Shown here piece by piece: positions 1-5,274 of a DNA stretch of 7,980 bases; the first letter of the stretch is position 1; every line of letters starts with the position of its first letter. A program made the position numbers and the translations under genes. The stretch spans positions 1-7,980 of the forward strand of contig JAEXXR010000465.1 of the NCBI GenBank assembly GCA_023405705.1, given 5' to 3'. The DNA is from Actinomycetes bacterium (GTDB taxonomy: Bacteria > Actinomycetota > Thermoleophilia > Solirubrobacterales > Solirubrobacteraceae). The notes beneath the pieces were generated by a model. It worked only from the letters and a program-made list of their open reading frames with translations. It ran no database searches and had not been told where the DNA came from.

Positions 1-181
1 CAGCGTCCAGCGGGGTGCCCTCGGTGCGGATCAGCTCGATGATCTGGCCGAACAGCTGCGTGAACTTCGCCTCGTCCTCGGCCTCGGCGGCGGCGACCGC
101 CTCGTTGTCGAGCTGGTTGAGGCGGTCTGCGATCTCGTCGGCGAGCTTGTACTGCCCTTCCGTCGCGATGCGCACGATCAT
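1..181 (-). CDS. pspAA: PspA-associated protein PspAA (partial, C-terminus beyond left edge)
   Basis: The first 60 residues are visible, beginning MIVRIATEGQYKLADEIADR and continuing with LNQLDNEAVAA, an acidic stretch, and FTQLFGQIIELIRTEGTPLD. This matches the PspAA domain, a small (roughly 90-residue) protein encoded next to pspA in many actinobacteria: an 'I(V/I)R...EGQY' opening, a 'LN.LDN' motif, and an acidic helix leading to 'GTPL'. It is thought to work with PspA in protecting the cytoplasmic membrane, but its biochemical role is not established. The ATG lies at 181-179 and overlaps the pspA stop (ATGA at 181-178), so translation is probably coupled to pspA and the two genes form one transcript. 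No separate ribosome binding site is needed or obvious. The identification rests on recognised sequence pattern and on position; the missing C-terminal third prevents a length check. Confidence 0.85.
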   Translation of the reverse strand, partial: MIVRIATEGQYKLADEIADRLNQLDNEAVAAAEAEDEAKFTQLFGQIIELIRTEGTPLDA

Positions 182-960
182 GCCGACTGCTCCTTGCCCG
201 GCTCGGCGGCCGGCGCGTCGCCCGCGCCGAGCTGCTCCGGAGCGGCGCTGCCGCCGGCCAGCTCGGCCTTCATCTTCTCCAGCTCGTTGTCGACGCCGGT
301 GCCGGCGCTGAGCTGCGCCAGCTGGCGGTCGATGTCGTCGGTGCCGTCGCCGAGCTGCGTCAGGTCGTCGAAGGCGCCGGCTCTCTCGAGCTCGTCGACC
401 GCCTGCGCGCGGGCGCGCATGTTCTCGGTCTTGTCGAGCGCACGCTGCATCGCGAGGCCGACGTCCGCCATCTCCTCGCCGACTCCGGTCGCGGCCTCGG
501 AGATCCGCACCTGCGCCTCGGCGGCGGAGTACTGCGCCTTTACGACTTCCTTCTTCGTGCGGAAGTTCTCGATCTTCGACTGCAGCTTGGCCTGGTTGTC
601 GACCATCGACTGCTGCTGCTGCTCGAGCTCGGCGATCTGCGTGTCGAGCCCCTGGAGCTCGCCCTGGATCGCAGCCTTGCGCTCCAGCGCGGTGCGCGCG
701 AGCGTCTCGTTGCCGGCCGCGAGCGCCTGACGCGCCTGCGTGTCGAGCTTGACGACCTGCTGCTCCATCTTCTGCGACTGGAGCTGAAGGCGCTTCTTGG
801 ACGTGACGACGTCCGCGAGGCCCTTCTTCACGTTCTGGAGCAGCTCCATCTGCTTCTGGTAGCTGTACTCCAGCGTCTCGGACGGATCCTCGGCTTTGTC
901 GAGCATCTTCGAGATCTTCGCCTTGACGACGGTGGAAAAGCGCCCGGACAGGCCGGCCAT
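178..960 (-). CDS. pspA: PspA/IM30 family membrane-stress protein
   Basis: 260 residues. PspA/Vipp1/IM30 (ESCRT-III-like) proteins assemble on the inner face of the cytoplasmic membrane and maintain its integrity under envelope stress. The sequence has an N-terminal amphipathic segment (residues 1-20, MAGLSGRFSTVVKAKISKML), the family hallmark 'LDKAEDP' (20-26), a long coiled-coil body (about 27-190) rich in Q, K, E and A with runs such as LEQQQQSM, and an acidic, A/G-rich tail containing VDNELEKMKAEL, which is common in actinobacterial members. Length is normal for actinobacterial PspA, which carries a longer tail than the E. coli protein. The start is well supported: an AGGAGG Shine-Dalgarno (complement of 967-972) sits 6 nt before the ATG. 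It is followed by pspAA with a 4-nt overlap and lies 95 nt downstream of the wall hydrolase on the same strand, an envelope-maintenance context. No PspF-type regulator or sigma-54 site is visible. Confidence 0.93.
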   Translation of the reverse strand: MAGLSGRFSTVVKAKISKMLDKAEDPSETLEYSYQKQMELLQNVKKGLADVVTSKKRLQLQSQKMEQQVVKLDTQARQALAAGNETLARTALERKAAIQGELQGLDTQIAELEQQQQSMVDNQAKLQSKIENFRTKKEVVKAQYSAAEAQVRISEAATGVGEEMADVGLAMQRALDKTENMRARAQAVDELERAGAFDDLTQLGDGTDDIDRQLAQLSAGTGVDNELEKMKAELAGGSAAPEQLGAGDAPAAEPGKEQSA

Positions 961-966
961 CAGGAT

Positions 967-972
967 CCTCCT
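967..972 (-). promoter_or_regulatory. Shine-Dalgarno site of pspA
   Basis: AGGAGG on the minus strand, 6 nt upstream of the pspA ATG. It is the only canonical ribosome binding site seen in the window; most other genes here start without one. It fixes the start of pspA and suggests efficient translation. Confidence 0.85.
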
Positions 973-999
973 CTGGCAGGTTCGCGAATCAGAGGACCA

Positions 1000-1005
1000 A
1001 GCCTA
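1000..1005 (-). promoter_or_regulatory. Candidate -10 box for pspA
   Basis: TAGGCT on the minus strand fits the actinobacterial TANNNT -10 pattern. It would start a transcript near 993, with a leader of about 33 nt that includes the Shine-Dalgarno. No convincing -35 is seen. The site lies between the hydrolase stop and pspA, so pspA could be expressed separately from the riboswitch-controlled gene. This is pattern evidence only. Confidence 0.3.
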
Positions 1006-1007
1006 TC

Positions 1008-1023
1008 GCCCGGCGTGCCGGGC
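1008..1023 (-). terminator. GC hairpin between wall hydrolase and pspA
   Basis: Perfect 7-bp inverted repeat GCCCGGC/GCCGGGC with only 2 nt between the arms (in practice a 6-bp stem with a 4-nt loop), 33 nt downstream of the hydrolase stop. There is no U-tract, so it may be a weak or non-canonical terminator that separates the riboswitch transcript from pspA, or merely a GC-rich palindrome. Confidence 0.35.
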
Positions 1024-1055
1024 CGAGGGGCGGGCAGCCCCAGGATCGGCAGGTC

Positions 1056-1769
1056 TCAGAAGTTCTCGGGGTGACGGACCTTGAAGCCGGCCGTCGCGTA
1101 CTTGCCCGGGCGCCAGCGGGGGCCCTTCTCGCCCGGACCGCTCGTGTCGAGGCGCAGCCCGGCGATCACGACGAAGGCGTGGCCCGGGTTGGTGTAGACC
1201 GTGATCCATCTGCCCTTGCCGGCGTCGCCCCACGACATGAAGCCGGTGGAGTCGAGCGGCGTGTCGAGCAGGCCCGCGCCGTTGAGCGCGTAGGAGACGG
1301 TGCCGGAGCAGTCGTAGCCGGCGGAGCGGAAGCTCTTGTGGCCGCCGCCGTAGACGTACGGCTTGTCGAGCAGGTCGTTGGCGGCCCAGACGGCCTCCTG
1401 GACCTCGATCGGAGCGGCGGCCGGCGCGTAGGCGAAGCCGTCTCTGAAGACGGCGCGGCTGCCGGGGACCGTCAGCCTGGCGTCGATCGGCGGGACGTGG
1501 CCGTAGCCGGCGCCGCCCGCGGCAGAGCCGGTCTGGCCCTCCTGCTGCTGCGCGTCATGGACCTGCGGAGCTGCCGGGGCCTTGGCGGGCGACTTCTTCT
1601 TGGCCTTCTTCTTCTTGGCCTTCTTCGCCTGCTTGCCCTTCGGGGCGCTCGCCGTGGAGTCGCTCGTGAGCCCGGCACCGCCCGTGACAGCTCCCGCGGT
1701 GGCGGGAGCGAGGGCGACGGCGAACATCATGAGACCCAGCACGACCAGGGTCCGTGCGCGCAACTGCAC
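1056..1769 (-). CDS. Secreted NlpC/P60-type cell-wall hydrolase under a c-di-AMP riboswitch
   Basis: From GTG at 1769 the product is 237 residues. It has a signal peptide (RAR, hydrophobic LVVLGLMMFAVALAP, then ATAGAV at about 24-28), a lysine-rich linker (about 45-59, blocks of 2-4 K separated by A), a Q/G/A-rich spacer, and a C-terminal papain-like hydrolase domain (about 120-237). The domain shows YVYGGGH, the nucleophile motif YDCSG (Cys154), and GHAFVVIAG (His197). NlpC/P60 enzymes cut peptide bonds of peptidoglycan stem peptides outside the membrane. Actinobacterial hydrolases of this type are classic targets of the ydaO riboswitch, which lies immediately upstream. Start choice: the in-frame ATG at 1952 lies upstream of the promoter and would translate the riboswitch, so it is rejected. 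GTG 1769 begins a proper signal peptide. TTG 1763 is an equally possible start, because AAAGAG (1776-1771) sits 7 nt before it but only 1 nt before the GTG. The third catalytic residue cannot be assigned by eye. Confidence 0.85.
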   Translation of the reverse strand: MQLRARTLVVLGLMMFAVALAPATAGAVTGGAGLTSDSTASAPKGKQAKKAKKKKAKKKSPAKAPAAPQVHDAQQQEGQTGSAAGGAGYGHVPPIDARLTVPGSRAVFRDGFAYAPAAAPIEVQEAVWAANDLLDKPYVYGGGHKSFRSAGYDCSGTVSYALNGAGLLDTPLDSTGFMSWGDAGKGRWITVYTNPGHAFVVIAGLRLDTSGPGEKGPRWRPGKYATAGFKVRHPENF

Positions 1770-1779
1770 TCTCTTTCGT

Positions 1780-1905
1780 CGGCCTGCGGGGTTAGCTGTC
1801 GGGCTAGCGCGGAAAGAGCCGGCGCCTCCCACGGATCTACCGCGAGACTCGCCCCAATAACTCGGGTCCCCCGTCCCAGGGCTTCGGGCCCCGGGTTCGG
1901 CGTTG
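1780..1905 (-). promoter_or_regulatory. Cyclic di-AMP riboswitch (ydaO/yuaA leader)
   Basis: Read on the minus strand, the leader contains the conserved blocks of the ydaO/yuaA aptamer in order: GCCGAA (1901-1896), ACGGGGGACCCGAG (1874-1861), TTGGGGCGAGTC shortly after, a variable stem with GGCTCTTTCC, and the strongly diagnostic GACAGCTAACCCCGCAGGC (1800-1782). The GCC at the 5' end can pair with the final GGC to close P1. This class binds c-di-AMP and usually turns off wall-hydrolase, resuscitation-factor or osmolyte/K+ transport genes. Here the aptamer ends only about 12 nt before the hydrolase start. That leaves no room for a separate terminator, so control is more likely through ribosome access than attenuation (inference). 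A promoter placed to begin transcription at the aptamer edge supports the boundaries. Confidence 0.92.
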
Positions 1906-1911
1906 GGCGGC

Positions 1912-1942
1912 ATCCTAGCCGAAGCGGGAGGCGTTACGTCAA
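1912..1942 (-). promoter_or_regulatory. Promoter of the riboswitch/hydrolase transcript
   Basis: On the minus strand, -35 TTGACG (1942-1937) and -10 TAGGAT (1917-1912) are separated by 19 nt, slightly long for a housekeeping sigma-70/HrdB-type promoter. Transcription would start near 1905, exactly where the c-di-AMP aptamer begins, which makes the two calls support each other. Confidence 0.65.
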
Positions 1943-1951
1943 CCCCTCGCA

Positions 1952-1977
1952 TTCCGGAAATTCCCGCGAACTGCGGG
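1952..1977. promoter_or_regulatory. Palindromes between the divergent promoters (possible operator)
   Basis: The spacer between the divergent promoters carries the perfect palindrome TTCCGGAA (1952-1959) and an inverted repeat CCCGC-GAACT-GCGGG (1963-1977). Both lie just upstream of the -35 of the leftward promoter and in the -35 region of the rightward one, a position suited to a shared regulator. No regulator family can be named from this. Confidence 0.3.
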
Positions 1978-1997
1978 TTGGCGTCGCCTGCGCGACC

Positions 1998-2003
1998 TAG
2001 GAT
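1998..2003 (+). promoter_or_regulatory. -10 box of the DUF3352 lipoprotein gene (leaderless start)
   Basis: TAGGAT ends 8 nt before the ATG at 2012, so transcription would begin at or within a couple of bases of the start codon, and there is no Shine-Dalgarno. The -35 region is poor (GGGTTG at 1975-1980 with a 17-nt spacer). The 14 bases CTAGGATGCCGCCC at 1997-2010 are repeated in inverted orientation at the leftward promoter (1918-1905). Confidence 0.55.
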
Positions 2004-2011
2004 GCCGCCCC

Positions 2012-3598
2012 ATGTCCCCGATCTCGCACCCTCTCGCGCGCCCGCTGCGCATCGCCGTCGCGGCGCTCGCAGTGGCCCTCTCCGCGCTCGTCCTGGCCGC
2101 CTGCGGCGAGGACAAGAAGGCCTCCTCGACCAGCGCCGGGCCCGCCACGCTCGTGCCCGCCGAGGCGATCGCCTACGGCGAGGTGCTGGTGCAGCCCAGC
2201 GGCGAGGTCGGCGAGGGCGTCGAGGCGGCCCTCAGAAAGATCGTGCGCGTCGACGACCCCGGCGCCGAGCTGCGCAGATGGCTCGACGAGGAGACCTCCT
2301 CGGGCACGCGGGACGGCTACTCGAGATGGGTCGAGCCGTGGCTCGGCGACTCCGTCGGGGTCTTCGCGCTCGCGGGCGCGGGTTCCGGCTCCGAGCCGCC
2401 CGAGTGGGCGGCGGTGTTCCAGTCCACCGACGCCGACCGCGCGAAGAAGATGTTCGAGGACGACGACGACACGGATCTCGAGAAGGTCGGGGCGTACGAG
2501 GGCGTCGACTACTGGCGCGACACGGAGGAGAACCTGATCGGCGGTGTCGTCGAGGGGTTCGTCGTGATGGGCAGCCTGGGGGGCTTCAGAGCCGCGGTCC
2601 AGGCGTCGAAGGGCAGATCGCTCGCCGACGACTCCGACTTCAGAGAGGCCGCCGGCAGCGTCCCGGACGACCGCCTCGCGTGGGGCTGGCTCGATGGGCG
2701 CGCGCTCGTCGAGCTGATCGAGCAGAGCGGCGCGACCGAGGACCCGGAGATCGCCTCCAACCTCGAGCAGCTCGACCTCGACAGCGTCGGGAACCTCGTC
2801 GTGTCGTTGACGATGCGCGCCGACCAGATCGTGCTGGAGGGCTCCGGCGACGGCGTCCAGGAGGTCCTCGGCGAAAGCGGCGAGGGCAGCCTCTCGATCG
2901 AGGACATGCCCGCCGACGCCTGGCTCGCCTTCGCGGGCCCGCTGGTCCAGTCGCAGCTGAGAGAGCAGCTCGGCGGCACCGGCGGCTACGCCAGAGCGCT
3001 CGACGAGCTGAGATCGCTCACCGGCCTCGACCTCGAGCGCGACCTGCTCAGCTGGATCGGCGGCATCGGGTTCTTCGCGCGCGGCACCTCGCCGCTCGAC
3101 CTCGGCGCCGGCCTCGTCGCCGGCTCCAGCGACGAGGCGGCGTCGAAGCGGTTCGTCGGCAGACTCGAGCAGCTCGCCGGCGCGACCGGCCTGCAGACCG
3201 CGTCGGTCGTCGGCGGCGACGGCTTCCAGGTGCGCCTGCCCGACTTCCCGCAGCCGCTCGTCGTGCTCGCCAGAGACGACCGCGTCGCGATCGCGATCGG
3301 CCTCGGCACCGCGCGCGACGCCGTCGACCCGCCGCAGGCGTTCGGCGAGGAGGAGCCGGCGAAGTCGGCGATCGCCTCGCTCGGCGGCGGCTACAGAGCC
3401 GACTTCGTGCTGACCGTCGACCCGCTCGTCGCGCTGCTGACGAACCTCGGCGCCACGCGCGATCCCGAGGTTCAGCAGGTGCTCCCCTACCTGAGCGCCT
3501 ACCGCTCGCTCGCGATCGGCACGAAGGTCGACGACGACCGCACCTCCTTCAAGCTCGTCGTCGGGCTGCAGGACCCCGACGAGGACCAGGGCGAGTAG
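2012..3598 (+). CDS. DUF3352-family lipoprotein
   Basis: 528 residues. It has a lipoprotein signal: positive N-region (LARPLR), hydrophobic core, and lipobox VLAAC with the lipidated Cys at position 31, followed by a polar S/T linker. The mature protein opens with 'LVPAEAIAYGEVLVQPSGEV', the typical start of DUF3352 domains, which assess a series of alternating beta/alpha segments and are found mainly in actinobacteria; their function is unknown. Later segments such as 'WLGDSVGVFAL', 'DDRLAWGWLDG', 'RDLLSWIGGIGFFARG' and 'LAIGTKVDDDRTSFKLVVGL' fit the family pattern of repeated surface-exposed beta-sheet units. The protein should be anchored to the outer face of the cytoplasmic membrane. Its start is supported by a leaderless-type -10 box and by the signal peptide. 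AGA is used for about a dozen arginines and CGG only about twice, unusual for such GC-rich DNA. It is divergent from the riboswitch-controlled hydrolase and 91 nt upstream of a second lipoprotein gene. Confidence 0.85.
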   Translation: MSPISHPLARPLRIAVAALAVALSALVLAACGEDKKASSTSAGPATLVPAEAIAYGEVLVQPSGEVGEGVEAALRKIVRVDDPGAELRRWLDEETSSGTRDGYSRWVEPWLGDSVGVFALAGAGSGSEPPEWAAVFQSTDADRAKKMFEDDDDTDLEKVGAYEGVDYWRDTEENLIGGVVEGFVVMGSLGGFRAAVQASKGRSLADDSDFREAAGSVPDDRLAWGWLDGRALVELIEQSGATEDPEIASNLEQLDLDSVGNLVVSLTMRADQIVLEGSGDGVQEVLGESGEGSLSIEDMPADAWLAFAGPLVQSQLREQLGGTGGYARALDELRSLTGLDLERDLLSWIGGIGFFARGTSPLDLGAGLVAGSSDEAASKRFVGRLEQLAGATGLQTASVVGGDGFQVRLPDFPQPLVVLARDDRVAIAIGLGTARDAVDPPQAFGEEEPAKSAIASLGGGYRADFVLTVDPLVALLTNLGATRDPEVQQVLPYLSAYRSLAIGTKVDDDRTSFKLVVGLQDPDEDQGE

Positions 3599-3676
3599 CG
3601 GCCCCACGACCGCTGCCGGCGGCGGCGCTTCACGCGATCTTCACCGCCGACCGGCTCGATCCGCTCGGCGGCGGGC

Positions 3677-3682
3677 TATGGT
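3677..3682 (+). promoter_or_regulatory. -10 box of the cell-wall-binding lipoprotein gene (leaderless start)
   Basis: TATGGT followed by 7 nt and then the ATG at 3690. The upstream in-frame ATG at 3678 lies inside this box, which argues for the downstream start. No clear -35 or Shine-Dalgarno is seen. It implies that the second lipoprotein can be transcribed independently of the first. Confidence 0.5.
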
Positions 3683-3689
3683 GCCGGCC

Positions 3690-4886
3690 ATGTCCCGCCG
3701 CCGTCGCCTCGCCCTCGCCGGTCTGCTGCTGTCCCTGCTGACCGGCCTCGCCGCCTGCGGCGGCGGTGACGACGGGGACCAGCGCGGCCTCGTCATCACG
3801 CAGCCCCAGATCGGCTCCGCCGGCGACGAGCCGCAGGCCTCCGCGCAGCTGGGCTTCCCGCTCTTCGCGACGAAGAACACGACGCGCGTCGGTGGCGCCG
3901 ACCCGGTCGCCAACGCCGCCGGGGTCGCGCTCGCCGTCTACCCGGGCAACGCGCCGAACGCCAACCCGGACGCGGTCGTGCTCGTCGACCAGGACGACTG
4001 GCAGGCGGGGATCGCGGCGTCGGTGCTGATGAGCGCGCCGCTGCGCGCGCCGATCCTGCTGACCGACGGCAGAACGCTGCCGCAGGCGAGCGCCGACGCG
4101 CTGAGAGCGCTCGCCCCGACCGGCGCCGCCGCGCTCGGCGGGACGCAGGTGATCCGGATCGGCGAGGAGACGCCGGCGCCCGAGGGCTACCGCTCGACGA
4201 CCGTCAGAGGCGCCGACCCGGTCGCGCTCGCGGCGGCGGTCGACAGACTCCAGGCGGCCGCCGTCGGGAGGGAGACGCAGGCGGTGATGATCGCCTCCGC
4301 CGACGACGCCGCCTTCTCGATGCCGGCCGCCGGCTACGCCGCCAAGAGCGGCGTCCCGGTGCTGCTGGTCAGCAGAGACACGATCCCCGGCGCGACCTTC
4401 GCCGCCCTGCGGACCCATCGCAGACCGCGCATCTACCTGCTCGGGCCGGAGGCGGCGATCGGCAGAAGAGTCGAGCAGGCGCTGAGAGGGCTCGGAAGAG
4501 TCACGCGCATCTCCGGCGAGGACGCCGTCAGAAACGCGATCGCCTTCGCCCGCTTCAGCGACGGCCAGTTCGGCTGGGGCGTCGTCGACCCCGGCCACGG
4601 CCTCGTCTTCGCCAACGACAGACGCCCCGGCGACGCCGCCGCGGCCGCGCCGCTGTCGGCGAGCGGCACCTACGGCCCGCTGCTGCTGCTCGACGACGCG
4701 GAGGAGCTGCCGCTCGTGCTCGGCGAGTACCTGCTCGACATCCAGCCGGGGTACGAGCGCGATCCGGTCCGCGGGGTCTACAATCACGCCTGGCTGATCG
4801 GCGACGAGGCGGCGATATCGCTTCCCGTCCAGTCGCGGATCGACGGCCTCCTGGAGATCGCCCCCGTCAGAACGAGCGCGCCGTGA
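3690..4886 (+). CDS. Lipoprotein with cell wall binding repeat 2 (CWB2) domains
   Basis: 398 residues from ATG 3690. Signal: RRRR, hydrophobic LALAGLLLSLLTG, lipobox GLAAC with the lipidated Cys at 23, then a G/D-rich linker. The rest resembles three consecutive CWB2 (PF04122-type) units at about 64-158, 168-268 and 271-385. Unit 1 is clearest: 'TTRVGGADPVANAAGVALA', 'PDAVVLVDQDDWQAGIAASVL', 'APILLTDGRTLP', 'GAAALGGTQVIRIG'. Unit 2 has 'GVPVLLVSRDTIP' and 'RPRIYLLGPEAAI'; unit 3 has 'VTRISGEDAVRNAIAFA' and 'YNHAWLIGDEAAI'. In Clostridium and actinobacteria three CWB2 repeats bind anionic wall polymers non-covalently. Here no separate effector domain is attached, so the protein would link membrane and wall by itself (inference). 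About 13 of 32 arginines use AGA. An alternative start at 3678 adds only MVPA and is less likely, since that codon sits in the -10 box. The stop overlaps the next gene by 4 nt. Confidence 0.85.
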   Translation: MSRRRRLALAGLLLSLLTGLAACGGGDDGDQRGLVITQPQIGSAGDEPQASAQLGFPLFATKNTTRVGGADPVANAAGVALAVYPGNAPNANPDAVVLVDQDDWQAGIAASVLMSAPLRAPILLTDGRTLPQASADALRALAPTGAAALGGTQVIRIGEETPAPEGYRSTTVRGADPVALAAAVDRLQAAAVGRETQAVMIASADDAAFSMPAAGYAAKSGVPVLLVSRDTIPGATFAALRTHRRPRIYLLGPEAAIGRRVEQALRGLGRVTRISGEDAVRNAIAFARFSDGQFGWGVVDPGHGLVFANDRRPGDAAAAAPLSASGTYGPLLLLDDAEELPLVLGEYLLDIQPGYERDPVRGVYNHAWLIGDEAAISLPVQSRIDGLLEIAPVRTSAP

Positions 4887-5161
4887 GCAGATTCGAGCAT
4901 CCCGACCGCCTGCGCCCCGGGCGCGAGGTCACCGTCGACGACGTCCGCCAGCTGATGGGCGCCTCGACCCCCCACTTCGCAGGCCAGCTGCGCGAGCGGA
5001 TCGTCCGCCTCATCAGAGGCCTCCCCGCCGACCACCCAGCCCGCGTCGAGGGCGAGCGCGAGATCGCCCGCCTCGAGGCGCTCGGGTTCCACGGCGAGGT
5101 CCGCGGCACGCCCGAGCAGCCGGGCATGAAGACGCTCGCCAGCGTCGACGACGCCGCCTGA
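4883..5161 (+). CDS. Conserved-looking small protein of unknown function, coupled to the CWB2 lipoprotein
   Basis: 92 residues starting at GTG 4883, which overlaps the lipoprotein stop (GTGA at 4883-4886) and indicates translational coupling; there is no Shine-Dalgarno. The protein is soluble and charged, with no signal peptide or membrane segment. It begins MSRFEHPDRLRPG, then 'TVDDVRQLMGASTPHFAGQLRERIVRLI', which reads like an alpha-helical segment, and 'HPARVEGEREIARLEALGFHGEVRG', a second helix. I do not recognise the family. The AGA arginine codons (two) match the neighbouring lipoprotein genes, so it belongs to the same genomic stock rather than being a recent insert. Because it is cytoplasmic and its partner is exported, a direct complex is not obvious; it may be co-regulated only. 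The GC-rich frame and the overlap make it very likely to be a real gene. Confidence 0.75.
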   Translation: MSRFEHPDRLRPGREVTVDDVRQLMGASTPHFAGQLRERIVRLIRGLPADHPARVEGEREIARLEALGFHGEVRGTPEQPGMKTLASVDDAA

Positions 5162-5180
5162 GCGCGGCTCACTCTGACCA

Positions 5181-5203
5181 CGGCGCCGCGCTTCGCGGCG
5201 CCG
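5181..5203 (+). terminator. Strong GC hairpin closing the lipoprotein cluster
   Basis: Perfect 10-bp inverted repeat CGGCGCCGCG / CGCGGCGCCG around a CTT loop, starting 20 nt after the stop of the 92-aa gene. It lacks a U-tract, as do many actinobacterial terminators, and sits in a gene-free stretch, which fits transcription termination. Confidence 0.65.
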
Positions 5204-5260
5204 CTCATCGGCCTTCGCAACGAATCTGCCGATCGCACGCGTCGGCGGCTCGCCATGGCC

Positions 5261-5266
5261 GATAGT
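5261..5266 (+). promoter_or_regulatory. Candidate -10 box for the small membrane protein
   Basis: GATAGT, one base from TATAGT, lies 8 nt before the ATG at 5275, the same layout as the leaderless starts elsewhere in the window. Just upstream, ATCGGC (5207-5212) and GCCGAT (5228-5233) form a 6-bp inverted repeat with a 15-nt spacer, and GCCGAT recurs at 5258-5263 overlapping the box. The match is weaker than at the other starts. Confidence 0.35.
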
Positions 5267-5274
5267 CGAGGGCG

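Noticed and set aside
1770..1952. N-terminal extension of the wall hydrolase to the ATG at 1952
   Set aside because: It lies upstream of the promoter and would translate the riboswitch. The extension (rich in P, G, R, S) is not protein-like, and the signal peptide begins only at 1769/1763.
1071..2000. Plus-strand open frame across the wall hydrolase and riboswitch
   Set aside because: It has no domains, is composed of R/G/A/V repeats, and lies opposite a gene with a catalytic Cys/His pattern and a riboswitch.
1997..3607. Long minus-strand open frame opposite the DUF3352 gene
   Set aside because: It is the antisense shadow of a GC-rich gene: the product is an A/R/E/V/D repeat-like string without domains, while the plus strand has a lipobox and family motifs.
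3678..3689. ATG at 3678 as the start of the CWB2 lipoprotein
   Set aside because: It falls inside the TATGGT -10 box and adds only MVPA; ATG 3690 has the expected spacing and a normal signal peptide.
3630..4787. Long minus-strand open frame opposite the CWB2 lipoprotein
   Set aside because: Low-complexity arginine/glycine/valine shadow; the plus strand carries recognisable repeats and a signal peptide.
5162..5274. Possible small RNA gene in the gap after the 92-aa gene
   Set aside because: Apart from the terminator-like hairpin and a weak 6-bp inverted repeat, there is no promoter-terminator pair or known RNA motif.
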